In this document: piece after piece, positions 27,738 to 36,809 of the stretch
Numbering within the stretch: position 1 is the first letter of the stretch
How the letters are laid out: each line of letters opens with the position of its first letter
DNA from: an uncultured Eubacterium sp.
Lineage (GTDB): Bacteria > Bacillota > Clostridia > Oscillospirales > Acutalibacteraceae
Length of the DNA: 53,444 nt
Direction: 5' to 3'
NCBI GenBank assembly: GCA_944385025.1
Contig: CALWVQ010000006.1
Coordinates: forward strand, 1 to 53,444
The notes under the pieces: model-generated
What the model was told of the DNA's origin: nothing
Seen by the model: the letters and a program-made list of their open reading frames with translations, nothing else
Database searches by the model: none
Position numbers and translations under genes: made by a program

Positions 27738-28502
27738 CTAACCCAAGTAAACGGCAACTCTGTCAAGAATACGGTTAATGTTATCAACCATTGAAATCAT
27801 ACCTGACATATAAATATTGCCGGCGCAAAGTTCAGCCATTGTAGACGCTGTTCCCGTAAACAGACCGTAAGCAAGGTCAATAGTTTTAAACTCCATAATT
27901 GCACGGGGAGATTCGGGAATTTCCTTGATTGTTTCAAACTGATTGTTACGAACGCGAATGGTAGCATAACAAACATCGGTAATTCCGATTTTTACATCGC
28001 CGTCTACTGTATAGAGAGCCGACTGCTTTGAAATAGAATCCGAATTGGCAAGAGCCGAAATAGCGCCTGCTATCGTATAGAAAGTAAGAATAGTTGAAAG
28101 TTCAAAAAACTCTCTGTTTTTCAAATCTTCTTCGCTCGGTCTGAGCAAACTTGCAAGTCTGTTGGTAAGTTTGGTAAACGGACCAAGCAGGAATGACAGC
28201 ACTTGGGCAACGCCCTTTACAGGTACGCCCGGTTTGCTTTCGTCAATAAGTGCATTAAATTTTTCCGGACTTGCAAAATTCATTTTACAGGTACAGCCAT
28301 AACTACCCTCTGACACAGTACATCCGTCCTTTGAAAAATGGAAGGTACAACAAGGGCCGCCAGCCACGTCAAAGCAAAGTGAAACCGGCTTCTTCAGGCC
28401 GCTGCATATAGCCTTTGCCTCCTTATCAAGCTCACAAAGCTTTTCAAGAGTAGAAAGAACGCCGTACATATTTACATAAGCCATAGCTTTTGCTTCTTTC
28501 AA
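27738..28502 (-). CDS. SCP2-like protein (first of two in operon)
   Basis: Unnamed 254-residue soluble protein starting at a TTG (28500-28502) with a perfect AAGGAGG 7 nt upstream; the next ATG is too far from it. Residues about 40-120 look like an SCP2 domain, with FHFSKDGCTVSEGSYGC and FASPEKFNALID, and the last 50 repeat the pattern (AIMEFKTIDLAYGLFTG, then AGNIYMSGMISMVDNIN). It is rich in cysteine near residues 45-70 (PCC, CTC), which could bind metal. Lipid binding is inferred from fold resemblance only. First gene after a strong promoter. Confidence 0.6.
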   Translation of the reverse strand: MKEAKAMAYVNMYGVLSTLEKLCELDKEAKAICSGLKKPVSLCFDVAGGPCCTFHFSKDGCTVSEGSYGCTCKMNFASPEKFNALIDESKPGVPVKGVAQVLSFLLGPFTKLTNRLASLLRPSEEDLKNREFFELSTILTFYTIAGAISALANSDSISKQSALYTVDGDVKIGITDVCYATIRVRNNQFETIKEIPESPRAIMEFKTIDLAYGLFTGTASTMAELCAGNIYMSGMISMVDNINRILDRVAVYLG

Positions 28503-28550
28503 AATAATTCCTCCTTAACGTTACGTTTTTGTTAAAAATAACACAAAGTC

Positions 28551-28579
28551 ATTATAGCATACATATAAGTTTATATCAA
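28551..28579 (-). promoter_or_regulatory. Strong promoter of the SCP2/aminotransferase/transketolase operon
   Basis: TTGATA (28574-28579), 17-bp spacer, consensus TATAAT (28551-28556) preceded by TGC, an extended minus-10 element. It lies 48 bp before the TTG start, right after the trpS terminator. Confidence 0.85.
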
Positions 28580-28589
28580 TATTGTATAA

Positions 28590-28631
28590 GAAAAAAATAA
28601 AAAAATAAAGGACTGAAAATAACAGTCCTTT
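28590..28631 (-). terminator. Terminator after trpS
   Basis: Stem AAAGGACTG with its complement and a 7-nt loop (28607-28631), followed on the minus strand by TATTTTTTTATTTTTTT. It ends the glyA-trpS operon. Confidence 0.92.
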
Positions 28632-28638
28632 AAATTGT

Positions 28639-29652
28639 TTATTTCATCATAAACCCTATTTTTTTCATAGCTTTGTCCAGAGTTCTCTGTGATACTCTTT
28701 GTGCAAGCTGTGCGCCTGCAGTCCACTTTTCCTCAAGATAAGCCTTATCTGACATAAATTCTTTGAACTTTTTCTGCACAGGTTCTAATTCATTGACAAC
28801 AGCCTCGCCGACTGCTTTTTTGAAGTCGCCGTAACCCTTTCCTGCAAATTCAGCCTCTATTTCGTCATAATCCTTGCCTGTAACAGCGGAATATATAGTC
28901 ATAAGATTGTTAATTCCGTCCTTACCCTCGGCATAACGCACGCTCATTTCACTGTCAGTTACAGCGCTTTTAAATTTTTTCATAATAACGCTTGGCTCAT
29001 CAGTAAGGTAAACGGTACCTTTCGGATTAGGATCAGACTTACTCATTTTTCTGGTGGGGTCTGCAAGACTCATTACTCTTGCTCCGCTTTTTGGAATATA
29101 AGGTTCTGGAACAGTAAATACATTACCGTAAATACCGTTAAAGCGTTCAGCAATATCCCTTGTAATCTCAAGGTGCTGTTTTTGATCCTGACCCACAGGA
29201 ACAATATCTGCCTGATAAAGAAGAATATCGGCAGCCATAAGACAGGGATAAGTAAACAAACCTGAATTTACATTGTCGGCGTGTTGCTGTGATTTATCCT
29301 TAAACTGCGTCATTCTGCTTAATTCGCCGAACATTGTATAACAATTCAAAATCCAGCCAAGCTGCGAGTGCTGCGGCACATGGGATTGAATGAAAAGAAT
29401 ACTTTTTTCAGGGTCAAGCCCTATTGAAAGCAAAAGAGCATACAATTCAAGCGTCTGCTGGCGAAGCTTTTTTGGATCCTGACGAACTGTTATCGAGTGT
29501 AAATCCGCAATACCGAATATAGTGTCAAAATCATCTTGAAATTTCGGCCAGCCTTTCATTGCACCCAAATAATTTCCCAATGTGGGTATAGATGTGGGCT
29601 GAATTAACGACAAACTTCTTTTTTTACGTTCTTGTTTGATTTCTTCGGACAT
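28639..29652 (-). CDS. trpS: Tryptophanyl-tRNA synthetase
   Basis: Class I synthetase charging tRNA-Trp. Seen: HIGH-type TLGNYLGAMKGW, DLHSITV, GQDQKQHLEI, and KMSKSDPNPKG. ATG at 29652 is preferred because GGAG lies 9 nt upstream; the frame also opens at 29667, overlapping the previous stop as TAATG. Length is then 337 residues. No T-box leader, as it is an internal operon gene. Confidence 0.97.
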   Translation of the reverse strand: MSEEIKQERKKRSLSLIQPTSIPTLGNYLGAMKGWPKFQDDFDTIFGIADLHSITVRQDPKKLRQQTLELYALLLSIGLDPEKSILFIQSHVPQHSQLGWILNCYTMFGELSRMTQFKDKSQQHADNVNSGLFTYPCLMAADILLYQADIVPVGQDQKQHLEITRDIAERFNGIYGNVFTVPEPYIPKSGARVMSLADPTRKMSKSDPNPKGTVYLTDEPSVIMKKFKSAVTDSEMSVRYAEGKDGINNLMTIYSAVTGKDYDEIEAEFAGKGYGDFKKAVGEAVVNELEPVQKKFKEFMSDKAYLEEKWTAGAQLAQRVSQRTLDKAMKKIGFMMK

Positions 29653-29666
29653 TTCATATTTCTCCA

Positions 29667-30854
29667 TTACTTATATTCTTTTGCAACTTCTCCCAAGAGC
29701 TTTACGCCTTTTACAATACCCTCATCGGTGGGAGTAGAAAAATTAAGTCTTATATACTGACTCTTATCGGTATCATTCATTAAAAATGCATTACCTGGTA
29801 CAACTGCAACCTTTTTATCAACGGCTTTTTTTACAAATTCAAGCATATCTACATTGTCGGGAAGTCTGCACCAAATAAACAGTCCGCCCTGCGGCTTGAC
29901 ATACTGGACAAAGTCACCCAGTTCTCTGTCTATACAGTCGCACATTAAGTTGAGTTTTTTACGGTAAATTCCCTGAATTTTTTTGATGTGAGCATCAACA
30001 TCATAATCTTTGAACCACTGATCAACAATCATCTGATTTAAGCAGGGCGTATGTACGTCGGACGCCTGTTTGCCAACCGTCATCTTTGCTATCAGCTTTT
30101 TGTGAGCTACACAGTAAGCCACACGCAAACCGGGAGAAAGAATTTTTGAAAACGAACCTGCATAAACAACAAGTCCTTTTGTATCCATTGACTTGATTGT
30201 GGGCAGGCTTTCGCCTTCTGTTCTCAAATCGCCGTAAGGGTTATCCTCAAGGATTATAACCCCGAATTTTTCAGCTATTTCATAAAGTCTTTGTCTTTTT
30301 TTCAGGGACATGGTTGTACCTGACGGATTCTGAAAATTAGGTATAGTGTAGATAAACTTAACGTTTTCGGTTTCTTCAAGTACCTTTTCAAGAGCGTCAA
30401 CATCCATGCCGTCCGCCTCAACAGGAACGCCTTTCAGTTTGCAGCCGTATGAACGAAAACAATTAAGAGAACCGATAAAAGACGGCTCCTCGCAAACAAC
30501 TACGTCCCCCTCGTTACAAATAACCTTTGTAAGCAAATCGGTTACCTGCGTTGCGCCGGAAGTTATAATGATTTCATCATAATCCCTGCCGATTTTTTCT
30601 TTTCTTCCAAGCCATTGCATAACAGTATCACGCAGAGGCTGATATCCCTCTGACACTCCGTACTGCAAAGCGTCAATAGGTCTTTTTTCAAGAATATCCT
30701 TTGCTATGGCGCGCACCTCGTCAACAGGAAATGCGTCAGGTGCAGGATTGCCTGCTGCAAGAGGTATTATAGCAGGGTCAGAAGTCGCCTTGAGTATTTC
30801 TCTGATAGCGCTGGGCTGAAGAGAAGATATTTTGTTTGAAAACGTAAATTCCAT
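29667..30854 (-). CDS. Class I/II PLP-dependent aminotransferase
   Basis: 395-residue fold-type I aminotransferase of the group that includes 2-aminoadipate/aromatic aminotransferases and MocR C-domains. Seen: IIPLAAGNPAPDAFP, QYGVSEGYQPLRD, IPNFQNPSG, and the PLP lysine in YAGSFSKILSPGLR. No DNA-binding domain. Substrate not determined; multi-substrate amino acid transamination is likely. It lies between a wall-polymer gene and trpS, overlapping trpS. Confidence 0.92.
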   Translation of the reverse strand: MEFTFSNKISSLQPSAIREILKATSDPAIIPLAAGNPAPDAFPVDEVRAIAKDILEKRPIDALQYGVSEGYQPLRDTVMQWLGRKEKIGRDYDEIIITSGATQVTDLLTKVICNEGDVVVCEEPSFIGSLNCFRSYGCKLKGVPVEADGMDVDALEKVLEETENVKFIYTIPNFQNPSGTTMSLKKRQRLYEIAEKFGVIILEDNPYGDLRTEGESLPTIKSMDTKGLVVYAGSFSKILSPGLRVAYCVAHKKLIAKMTVGKQASDVHTPCLNQMIVDQWFKDYDVDAHIKKIQGIYRKKLNLMCDCIDRELGDFVQYVKPQGGLFIWCRLPDNVDMLEFVKKAVDKKVAVVPGNAFLMNDTDKSQYIRLNFSTPTDEGIVKGVKLLGEVAKEYK

Positions 30855-30867
30855 TATTTCACTGCCT

Positions 30868-33800
30868 TTAGATAATTTTATCTTTCTTTAAAAATTTGAG
30901 TAATCTCTCTGTGTTTTTACCGTCGTGGTAAGTAACAATTTCACGGTATTTTTTGATATTTTCAGCGCTTTGAGGATTATCATAATTATCTTTGATTGAC
31001 TCCATTAAGCCGTCAGTGTTATAAAAATAATCCCCGTAAACATTTTCTTCATTAAGCATCAGCTTTGTGGAAGGACCGTACTGCGACATACAGTAATCTT
31101 TTTCCTCCCAGTAGAAAATAACCCTTGTTCCTCGGTAGAAAGCGTCATATGCAATAGAAGAATAGTCGGTTATCAGCACTCTTGCCTGTTTCAGTATATC
31201 GTCATATCTAACGCCTAATGTAACCTTTTGAGCGATTTCACCGTCAATATGATTCAGCTCATTAACAATAAGAGGGTGCGGAAGGACAATAACCTTATCC
31301 CTTAAATCTTTAGGAACACTCTTATATATTTTCATTATCATCTTGTAATAACCGGTGCTTTCAAAATCATCCCGCGCAAGGTTAATTTCCCACGGCCTCC
31401 ACGTAGGCATAATTACAATTTTATCTGCATCTTCATTAAGTGTATTTCTGTCAAATTTCGGAAGTCCGCAAATATACAAATCGCTGGGCTCGTGGTTGCC
31501 GAGATCTGTGAAATGGTCAGCTTCCGCCTGAGAAGACACAACAACCCTGTATTTTCCCTTTAGATTTTTACGTTTAAACATTCCTCTTGACTCGCTGTCC
31601 AGAGAAACCATATACATTACTCCGTGCTGGAGAAAAACGTAATTTTTATTCGGATCAGCCACTTTCATAAGTGCAAGCTTATTAAAAGTTTTGAGGTCGA
31701 TTGCATGAACAAGCGCCTCGGTGCCGATAAACGACTTTGCTTTAAAGAAGTAGAGATAATGCTTAAATGTGTTTTTATACAGAATGTTATTCCTATATTT
31801 CGGAGCTATTCTGTCGATATACTCATAATTTTTATCTATGATAAAATACGCATTTTTGTAGCCGCTGTCAATCAGCTTCTCAAAAGTTACGCTGGCGCTT
31901 TCCTCATATTTTGAAGAATTCTTTTCGTAAAGCAAAACCAGCTTATTTGCTTTTTTGCCAAACCAAAACAATGATGCGACAAATGCAATCATTTGCAAAA
32001 ATCTTTTTGAAAATCTATCTGACACGTTGCTTGAACGAACATAAACATTTAGTCTGTTTTTCTTTGACTGTCTGAAAATCGCAACAGTATCCGTTTCATC
32101 ATCAATAGTTAAAGGTCCTCTTAAACCGAAAAACAAATTCAAAAAGACTGAATTATAAATAATATGACAGGGAACAATACAGCCTAAATCATTTTTATAG
32201 TTGAGGGCAACCTGATTTGTGGCAGGCATATCCACAACATCCTTTACGGGAATTGTGAACATATATATTCCCCTGTGTTTTCTTGCATTTCGTGAAGTGA
32301 AAGCAAAAAAGCGTGGTTTGTATTTATTGTCCCCCACCGTCAGATAAGTATCTTTTAAACGTACTTTGTTAACGGTCTTAAGGCTGAACATACTTAAGCA
32401 TACAAGATTTCTGCTTTTTCCTTTTTTCATAGAAAAATAGAGAGGAAAAATATTTTTCATTCTTGAATTGCGCCTGTAAGTAATATCCGCAAAGCCATCC
32501 TCATTCAACTTTTTAAAAAGTGTATCTTCTTTTTCTCCGAATTCATAGGATTTAAAACCATTGGCTTTTTCTAATTTTTTAACAAAACGGATTGTTTTTT
32601 CGTTTCTGTCGGAATTACAAATAAATTTGCCGTGGTTTACAAACTCTTTTTCTCCGGTCATTTTTGTAAGAATTCCGCCTATGAGCATATTAGAGCATGA
32701 AAAATCTACCACTTTAACAGGTTTAACGGAATAGAACAGCCTATTTTTTTCTCTTTCAAAAAAGTTATCAAGAGTTTTGTTCGTTTTAGGATACATAAAT
32801 GCTCTTGCTAACGAAAGTTCAATAAGTTCCTTTGCCCTAAACTGAAAAGCAGTTACCGTACCTAACGTAGAAATGTCGTCATCAAGAGAAAGTATAAACT
32901 CTTTTTTCTCTTTGTTTAAATTTCTTCTGTAAGCGATAACATAATCATATCCGGGATTTTCTTTTATATAAGCTTTAATATTTTCAAATTGAGATGCAGG
33001 CATTGACCCCGCATAAATAAGACATATATTTTCGGTGTTGTTCTTCTGTTCAAAAGAATAATAACTGCTGTTTCCGGTTGTCATAAGTTCAAACAAAAGC
33101 TCGCAGGACTTTTCACATCCTTTGGGGCAGTATTTTTCAATAAAATCGCTGTAAGAACCCACCGGGGTTTTCATTTCCCTGATAACTCCGTCAACATCGC
33201 TGACAATAGGAAACGGCAATTCGTCAAAAGAAATGTATATTCCCCTTGTGTTAAGATACTTTTCCTTATCATAAGCAAAAAGTATGATTTTCTTTTCAGT
33301 TACCGCATAATCAAAAAATACGCTTGAATAGTCAGTAACAAGACCGTCGCACGCATTAAGAATTTCATACGTGTCATAGTCGCCGGAAAAGTAGTCAATA
33401 TGTTTATACTTTGAACAATCAATATTGCTTGCCAGCAAAAAATGAAGATTTACCAGCAAAACGGTGTCATCATCAAGCTTTTTATCAAATTCCTTAAGAA
33501 TGTCATTAGTAACTGATAGCTGATATTTGGTGTCAGCAGTTCTTCCGGTTCCGCGCCAAGTCGGCATATATGCAAAAAGTTTTTTGCCCTCATAACCCAA
33601 TTTCTTTTTCATTTCTGACGCTTGATTTTTATCATAAAAAATATAGTTACGGGGATAATTTGCAATAATAGATTTATTGCTGAAGATATGTTTCAAATCA
33701 TAGTCATTCATAAACACATCTTTAGTGAAATCATTTGGGAAAAGAGCATAATCGCTCATAAGATAATTTTTCTGAATGTTGGCAAGTGAGGCAAGGTTAG

Positions 33801-34233
33801 ACTTGTCGCTTTTGCCTAAAGTCTTCAGCGGGGTACCGTGCCAAGTGTTTAGAAAGACCTGCTCCTCCCTCTTATTAAAATACGGTGGGAACGAGTTGTC
33901 TGTCATAAGATATTTTGCAGTGGCAAGATATTTTGTATACTGTTTTGAGTCACGAACCGACAGAATCACCTTGTCAAAGCCATAAAAAGCCATTCGTTTT
34001 TTTGCTTTATCTATGGTATCTTGTGTAACGACAAAAACTGCCTTATACTCACTCCAACGAGGATTTGAACAAATCTCATTAAGCATAGAAAACATATTTC
34101 CGTTGATATTTGTTCCCTGTCCGCCTTCCAAAAGCACAAGTTTTTCATCTATTTCATTTTTACAGTAACTAATATATTCAGTCTGTAAATTTTTTCCGAC
34201 TTTTTTTACTCTGTTCAGTATTTTTTTTATCAC
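30868..34233 (-). CDS. Tandem CDP-glycerol-type glycerophosphotransferase (TagF-like, two catalytic domains)
   Basis: A 1121-residue protein related to TagB/TagF enzymes that add glycerol- or ribitol-phosphate units from CDP-linked donors to teichoic acids or similar surface polymers. Domain 1 (about 30-390) has NTWHGTPLKTLG, MPTWRGTGR and GLVTDYSSVFFDYA. The middle (about 400-780) is mixed and includes a beta-rich stretch. Domain 2 (about 800-1115) has FLQHGVMYM (from 867), MPTWRPWE and VLITDYSSIAYDAF (from 1019). Both domains keep the histidine and DYSS motifs, so both may be active. There is no signal peptide; the family is peripheral on the inner membrane face. Lower GC than its flanks by eye. 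The acceptor polymer is unknown because other tag/tar genes are absent here. Confidence 0.87.
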   Translation of the reverse strand: MIKKILNRVKKVGKNLQTEYISYCKNEIDEKLVLLEGGQGTNINGNMFSMLNEICSNPRWSEYKAVFVVTQDTIDKAKKRMAFYGFDKVILSVRDSKQYTKYLATAKYLMTDNSFPPYFNKREEQVFLNTWHGTPLKTLGKSDKSNLASLANIQKNYLMSDYALFPNDFTKDVFMNDYDLKHIFSNKSIIANYPRNYIFYDKNQASEMKKKLGYEGKKLFAYMPTWRGTGRTADTKYQLSVTNDILKEFDKKLDDDTVLLVNLHFLLASNIDCSKYKHIDYFSGDYDTYEILNACDGLVTDYSSVFFDYAVTEKKIILFAYDKEKYLNTRGIYISFDELPFPIVSDVDGVIREMKTPVGSYSDFIEKYCPKGCEKSCELLFELMTTGNSSYYSFEQKNNTENICLIYAGSMPASQFENIKAYIKENPGYDYVIAYRRNLNKEKKEFILSLDDDISTLGTVTAFQFRAKELIELSLARAFMYPKTNKTLDNFFEREKNRLFYSVKPVKVVDFSCSNMLIGGILTKMTGEKEFVNHGKFICNSDRNEKTIRFVKKLEKANGFKSYEFGEKEDTLFKKLNEDGFADITYRRNSRMKNIFPLYFSMKKGKSRNLVCLSMFSLKTVNKVRLKDTYLTVGDNKYKPRFFAFTSRNARKHRGIYMFTIPVKDVVDMPATNQVALNYKNDLGCIVPCHIIYNSVFLNLFFGLRGPLTIDDETDTVAIFRQSKKNRLNVYVRSSNVSDRFSKRFLQMIAFVASLFWFGKKANKLVLLYEKNSSKYEESASVTFEKLIDSGYKNAYFIIDKNYEYIDRIAPKYRNNILYKNTFKHYLYFFKAKSFIGTEALVHAIDLKTFNKLALMKVADPNKNYVFLQHGVMYMVSLDSESRGMFKRKNLKGKYRVVVSSQAEADHFTDLGNHEPSDLYICGLPKFDRNTLNEDADKIVIMPTWRPWEINLARDDFESTGYYKMIMKIYKSVPKDLRDKVIVLPHPLIVNELNHIDGEIAQKVTLGVRYDDILKQARVLITDYSSIAYDAFYRGTRVIFYWEEKDYCMSQYGPSTKLMLNEENVYGDYFYNTDGLMESIKDNYDNPQSAENIKKYREIVTYHDGKNTERLLKFLKKDKII

Positions 34234-34250
34234 AGTTTATACCTCTGACA

Positions 34251-35363
34251 TTATTCTTTGACAATCGAAATAAATTTTGCCAATATTTCGGTGTTATTAG
34301 AATTTGTGTTTTCCACATATTTTGACTTAAAGGCGTAAAGCATATTCAAATCATAGGCTTTTTCCTTAATTGCTATACAAAGCTCTTTTGCATCCTCAAA
34401 GGTTGCTGACGGCATTTCCGCCTTTAAATCCACGTTAAGTCCTCTTTCTTTTTCGTACTGGACATAATCGGGCACAAAAAAGTAAGTTGGTTTCATAAGA
34501 GCGCTTGCTTCAAATGCGCAGGCAGAATAGTCCGTTATAACGCAATCGGCAACCTTGAGCAAATCGTACGTTGAAAATTCGCCGTTATAGCTGTATTTCT
34601 TATCTTTTTTGATTTTAGAAAACAGTGGATGAGGGCTGATAATCAGTTGATAATTAAGCGGCATATCCTCAAACTCTACTTTAAGTTCATTTGCCACAAA
34701 AGCTTCCCTGTCTCTGAAAGTGGGAAGATAAAGCACTATCTTCTTTTGGCTTAACTCGGGATTTAACTCATAAAACCGCTGTGAAGAGCCCGTATCCGAC
34801 ATAAGTTCGTCAACTCTTGGCAAAGAGCAGATTTTTATGTTTGACGAATTACAGCCAAACGCCTCCATATAAAACTTTGCAGTAGCTTTACTGGGGGCAA
34901 GAACGTAATCATAATTTTCGTGCATACACATAGCACGGCTTAAATTCTCGTCTCTGCCCTCTTTTGTACCGATACTCTGCAAGCCGAATTTCTTTATTGC
35001 TCCTAAGGCGTGCCACATTTGGATTACTTTCAAGTCGCTTTTATGCTTTAAGCAGGATACTGTAATTGAATAAGTGTCCAAAATTGCTACTTTGGAAGTA
35101 GATAGGTAATACATATCCCCTATCACGCCGAAACAGTATTTAATCTTATCAAAGAAACCCGAGGGTATCATACGCAGTCTGAAAACCTGCTGGGTATCGG
35201 GACAAATTTTATTAAGTTCTTTTTCAAGCAGAAGCATATCAATACTTTTGTCGTTACTCTGTCTTGAAAGGTAAACAATTCTGTTTTGCGTCTTAGCAAG
35301 CTTGAGAGGTGCATAAAGCACCTTCAAGCCTATCTTTAAAATCGTAATCAGAAATACTTTCAT
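34251..35363 (-). CDS. CDP-glycerol-type glycerophosphotransferase (TagB-like)
   Basis: Single-domain 370-residue relative of TagB. Seen: a hydrophobic amphipathic N-terminus, MWHALGAIKKFG (the WHG-type histidine), YLPTFRDRE, SPHPLF and VITDYSACAFEA. TagB-type enzymes add the first phosphoglycerol to the linkage unit, so with the tandem enzyme downstream (17 bp gap) it could prime a polymer that the latter extends. This division of labour is inference. It starts 9 bp after glyA. Confidence 0.87.
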   Translation of the reverse strand: MKVFLITILKIGLKVLYAPLKLAKTQNRIVYLSRQSNDKSIDMLLLEKELNKICPDTQQVFRLRMIPSGFFDKIKYCFGVIGDMYYLSTSKVAILDTYSITVSCLKHKSDLKVIQMWHALGAIKKFGLQSIGTKEGRDENLSRAMCMHENYDYVLAPSKATAKFYMEAFGCNSSNIKICSLPRVDELMSDTGSSQRFYELNPELSQKKIVLYLPTFRDREAFVANELKVEFEDMPLNYQLIISPHPLFSKIKKDKKYSYNGEFSTYDLLKVADCVITDYSACAFEASALMKPTYFFVPDYVQYEKERGLNVDLKAEMPSATFEDAKELCIAIKEKAYDLNMLYAFKSKYVENTNSNNTEILAKFISIVKE

Positions 35364-35372
35364 ACTCTTAAT

Positions 35373-36626
35373 TTACTCATAAAGCGGGTATTTAGCACAA
35401 ATTTCTGCAACACCCTTCAAAATTTCATCTTTTTTATTATCAAAATCAGTAACTGCAAGGTAAATATACTCTGCAATCTTATCCATATCATCTGTGTTAA
35501 GACCTCTTGTTGTAGCGGCAGGAGTGCCGATACGAACGCCAGAAGTAACAAACGGAGAAAGAGGCTCGTTTGGAACTGTATTCTTGTTAAGAGTGATATG
35601 TACCTCATCAAGACGATGCTCAAGCTCTTTACCTGTTACGCCTGTGCCGCGAAGGTCAAGAAGGCAGAGATGGTTGTCTGTACCGCCTGAAACAAGGTTA
35701 AGTCCTCTCTTTGTAAGACCCTCTGCAAGAGCCTTTGCGTTTTCAATAACTCTCTTCTGATATTCTTTAAATTCAGGCTTTAAAGCCTCGCCGAAGCAAA
35801 CAGCCTTACCTGCGATAACGTGCATAAGAGGACCGCCCTGTGTGCCGGGGAATACTGCTGAATTAAGTTTCTTTGCAAGGTACTCGTTATTGCAAAGAAT
35901 AAGTCCGCCGCGCGGTCCGCGAAGAGTTTTATGAGTTGTGGTAGTTACAACGTCAGCATATGGGATTGGTGACTGATGAAGTCCTGCAGCAACAAGACCT
36001 GCGATATGAGCCATATCCACCATAAACATTGCACCGTTTGCGTGAGAAATGTCTGCCATTGTTTTGAAGTCAATCTCTCTCGGATAAGCAGAAGCGCCGG
36101 CTACAACTAATTTAGGTTTAACTTTATTTACCTGCTTTGCAAATTCTTTGTAGTCAATAAATCCGTTATCGTCAACGCCGTAAGGAACAAAGTTGAAATA
36201 CTTACCGCTGATATTTGCAGGTGAGCCGTGAGTAAGGTGGCCGCCGTTATCAAGGCTCATACCCATTACAGTATCACCTGGTTTAAGAAGAGCAAGATAC
36301 ACGGCAGTATTAGCCTGTGCGCCTGAATGTGGCTGAACGTTTGCAAAATTACAGCCAAACACCTCGCAAGCTCTTTTAATAGCAATTTCCTCAACAATAT
36401 CAACATACTGACAGCCGCCGTAATATCTCTTTGACGGCAGTCCCTCTGCGTATTTATTAGTAAGCACTGAACCCATTGCTGCCATTACCTGCGGTGAAAC
36501 AAGGTTTTCAGAAGCTATAAGTTCAATATTTTCTCTCTGTCTTTTAAGTTCAAGAGCCATTGCGTCAGCAACCTCTTTATCGGTCTCTGCAACCTTTGCG
36601 ATTGAGTCATAGTAGTCAGGAAACAT
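35373..36626 (-). CDS. glyA: Serine hydroxymethyltransferase
   Basis: Interconverts serine and glycine with tetrahydrofolate, the main source of one-carbon units. ATG at 36626 is chosen (GGAGG 8 nt upstream; the 36674 opening lies inside the promoter), giving 417 residues. Seen: [20 protein letters not shown], and PLP lysine K233 in [14 protein letters not shown]. First gene of the glyA/TagB/TagF/aminotransferase/trpS operon. Confidence 0.98.
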   Translation of the reverse strand: MFPDYYDSIAKVAETDKEVADAMALELKRQRENIELIASENLVSPQVMAAMGSVLTNKYAEGLPSKRYYGGCQYVDIVEEIAIKRACEVFGCNFANVQPHSGAQANTAVYLALLKPGDTVMGMSLDNGGHLTHGSPANISGKYFNFVPYGVDDNGFIDYKEFAKQVNKVKPKLVVAGASAYPREIDFKTMADISHANGAMFMVDMAHIAGLVAAGLHQSPIPYADVVTTTTHKTLRGPRGGLILCNNEYLAKKLNSAVFPGTQGGPLMHVIAGKAVCFGEALKPEFKEYQKRVIENAKALAEGLTKRGLNLVSGGTDNHLCLLDLRGTGVTGKELEHRLDEVHITLNKNTVPNEPLSPFVTSGVRIGTPAATTRGLNTDDMDKIAEYIYLAVTDFDNKKDEILKGVAEICAKYPLYE

Positions 36627-36662
36627 ATGTCCTACCTCCAAAACATAAAATTTTACCCGTAT

Positions 36663-36691
36663 ATAATACCACAAATACAGATATTACACAA
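36663..36691 (-). promoter_or_regulatory. Predicted glyA operon promoter
   Basis: TTGTGT (36686-36691), 17-bp spacer, TATTAT (36663-36668), 37 bp before the glyA ATG. No glycine riboswitch or other folded leader is visible in the short 5' region. Confidence 0.7.
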
Positions 36692-36742
36692 CATTTATTT
36701 ATATTATTTTATATAGTTAATGGGTCAATGTGCCTTTTCCCC

Positions 36743-36771
36743 TTGAAAGATTTGATAATATGTGATAAAAT
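36743..36771 (+). promoter_or_regulatory. Predicted yebC promoter
   Basis: TTGAAA (36743-36748), 17-bp spacer, TAAAAT (36766-36771) on the plus strand, divergent from the glyA promoter; the two share a 183-bp intergenic region. Confidence 0.75.
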
Positions 36772-36809
36772 CTTTAAGTTATTAAGGATTTGGATTAAGG
36801 AGTGACAAT

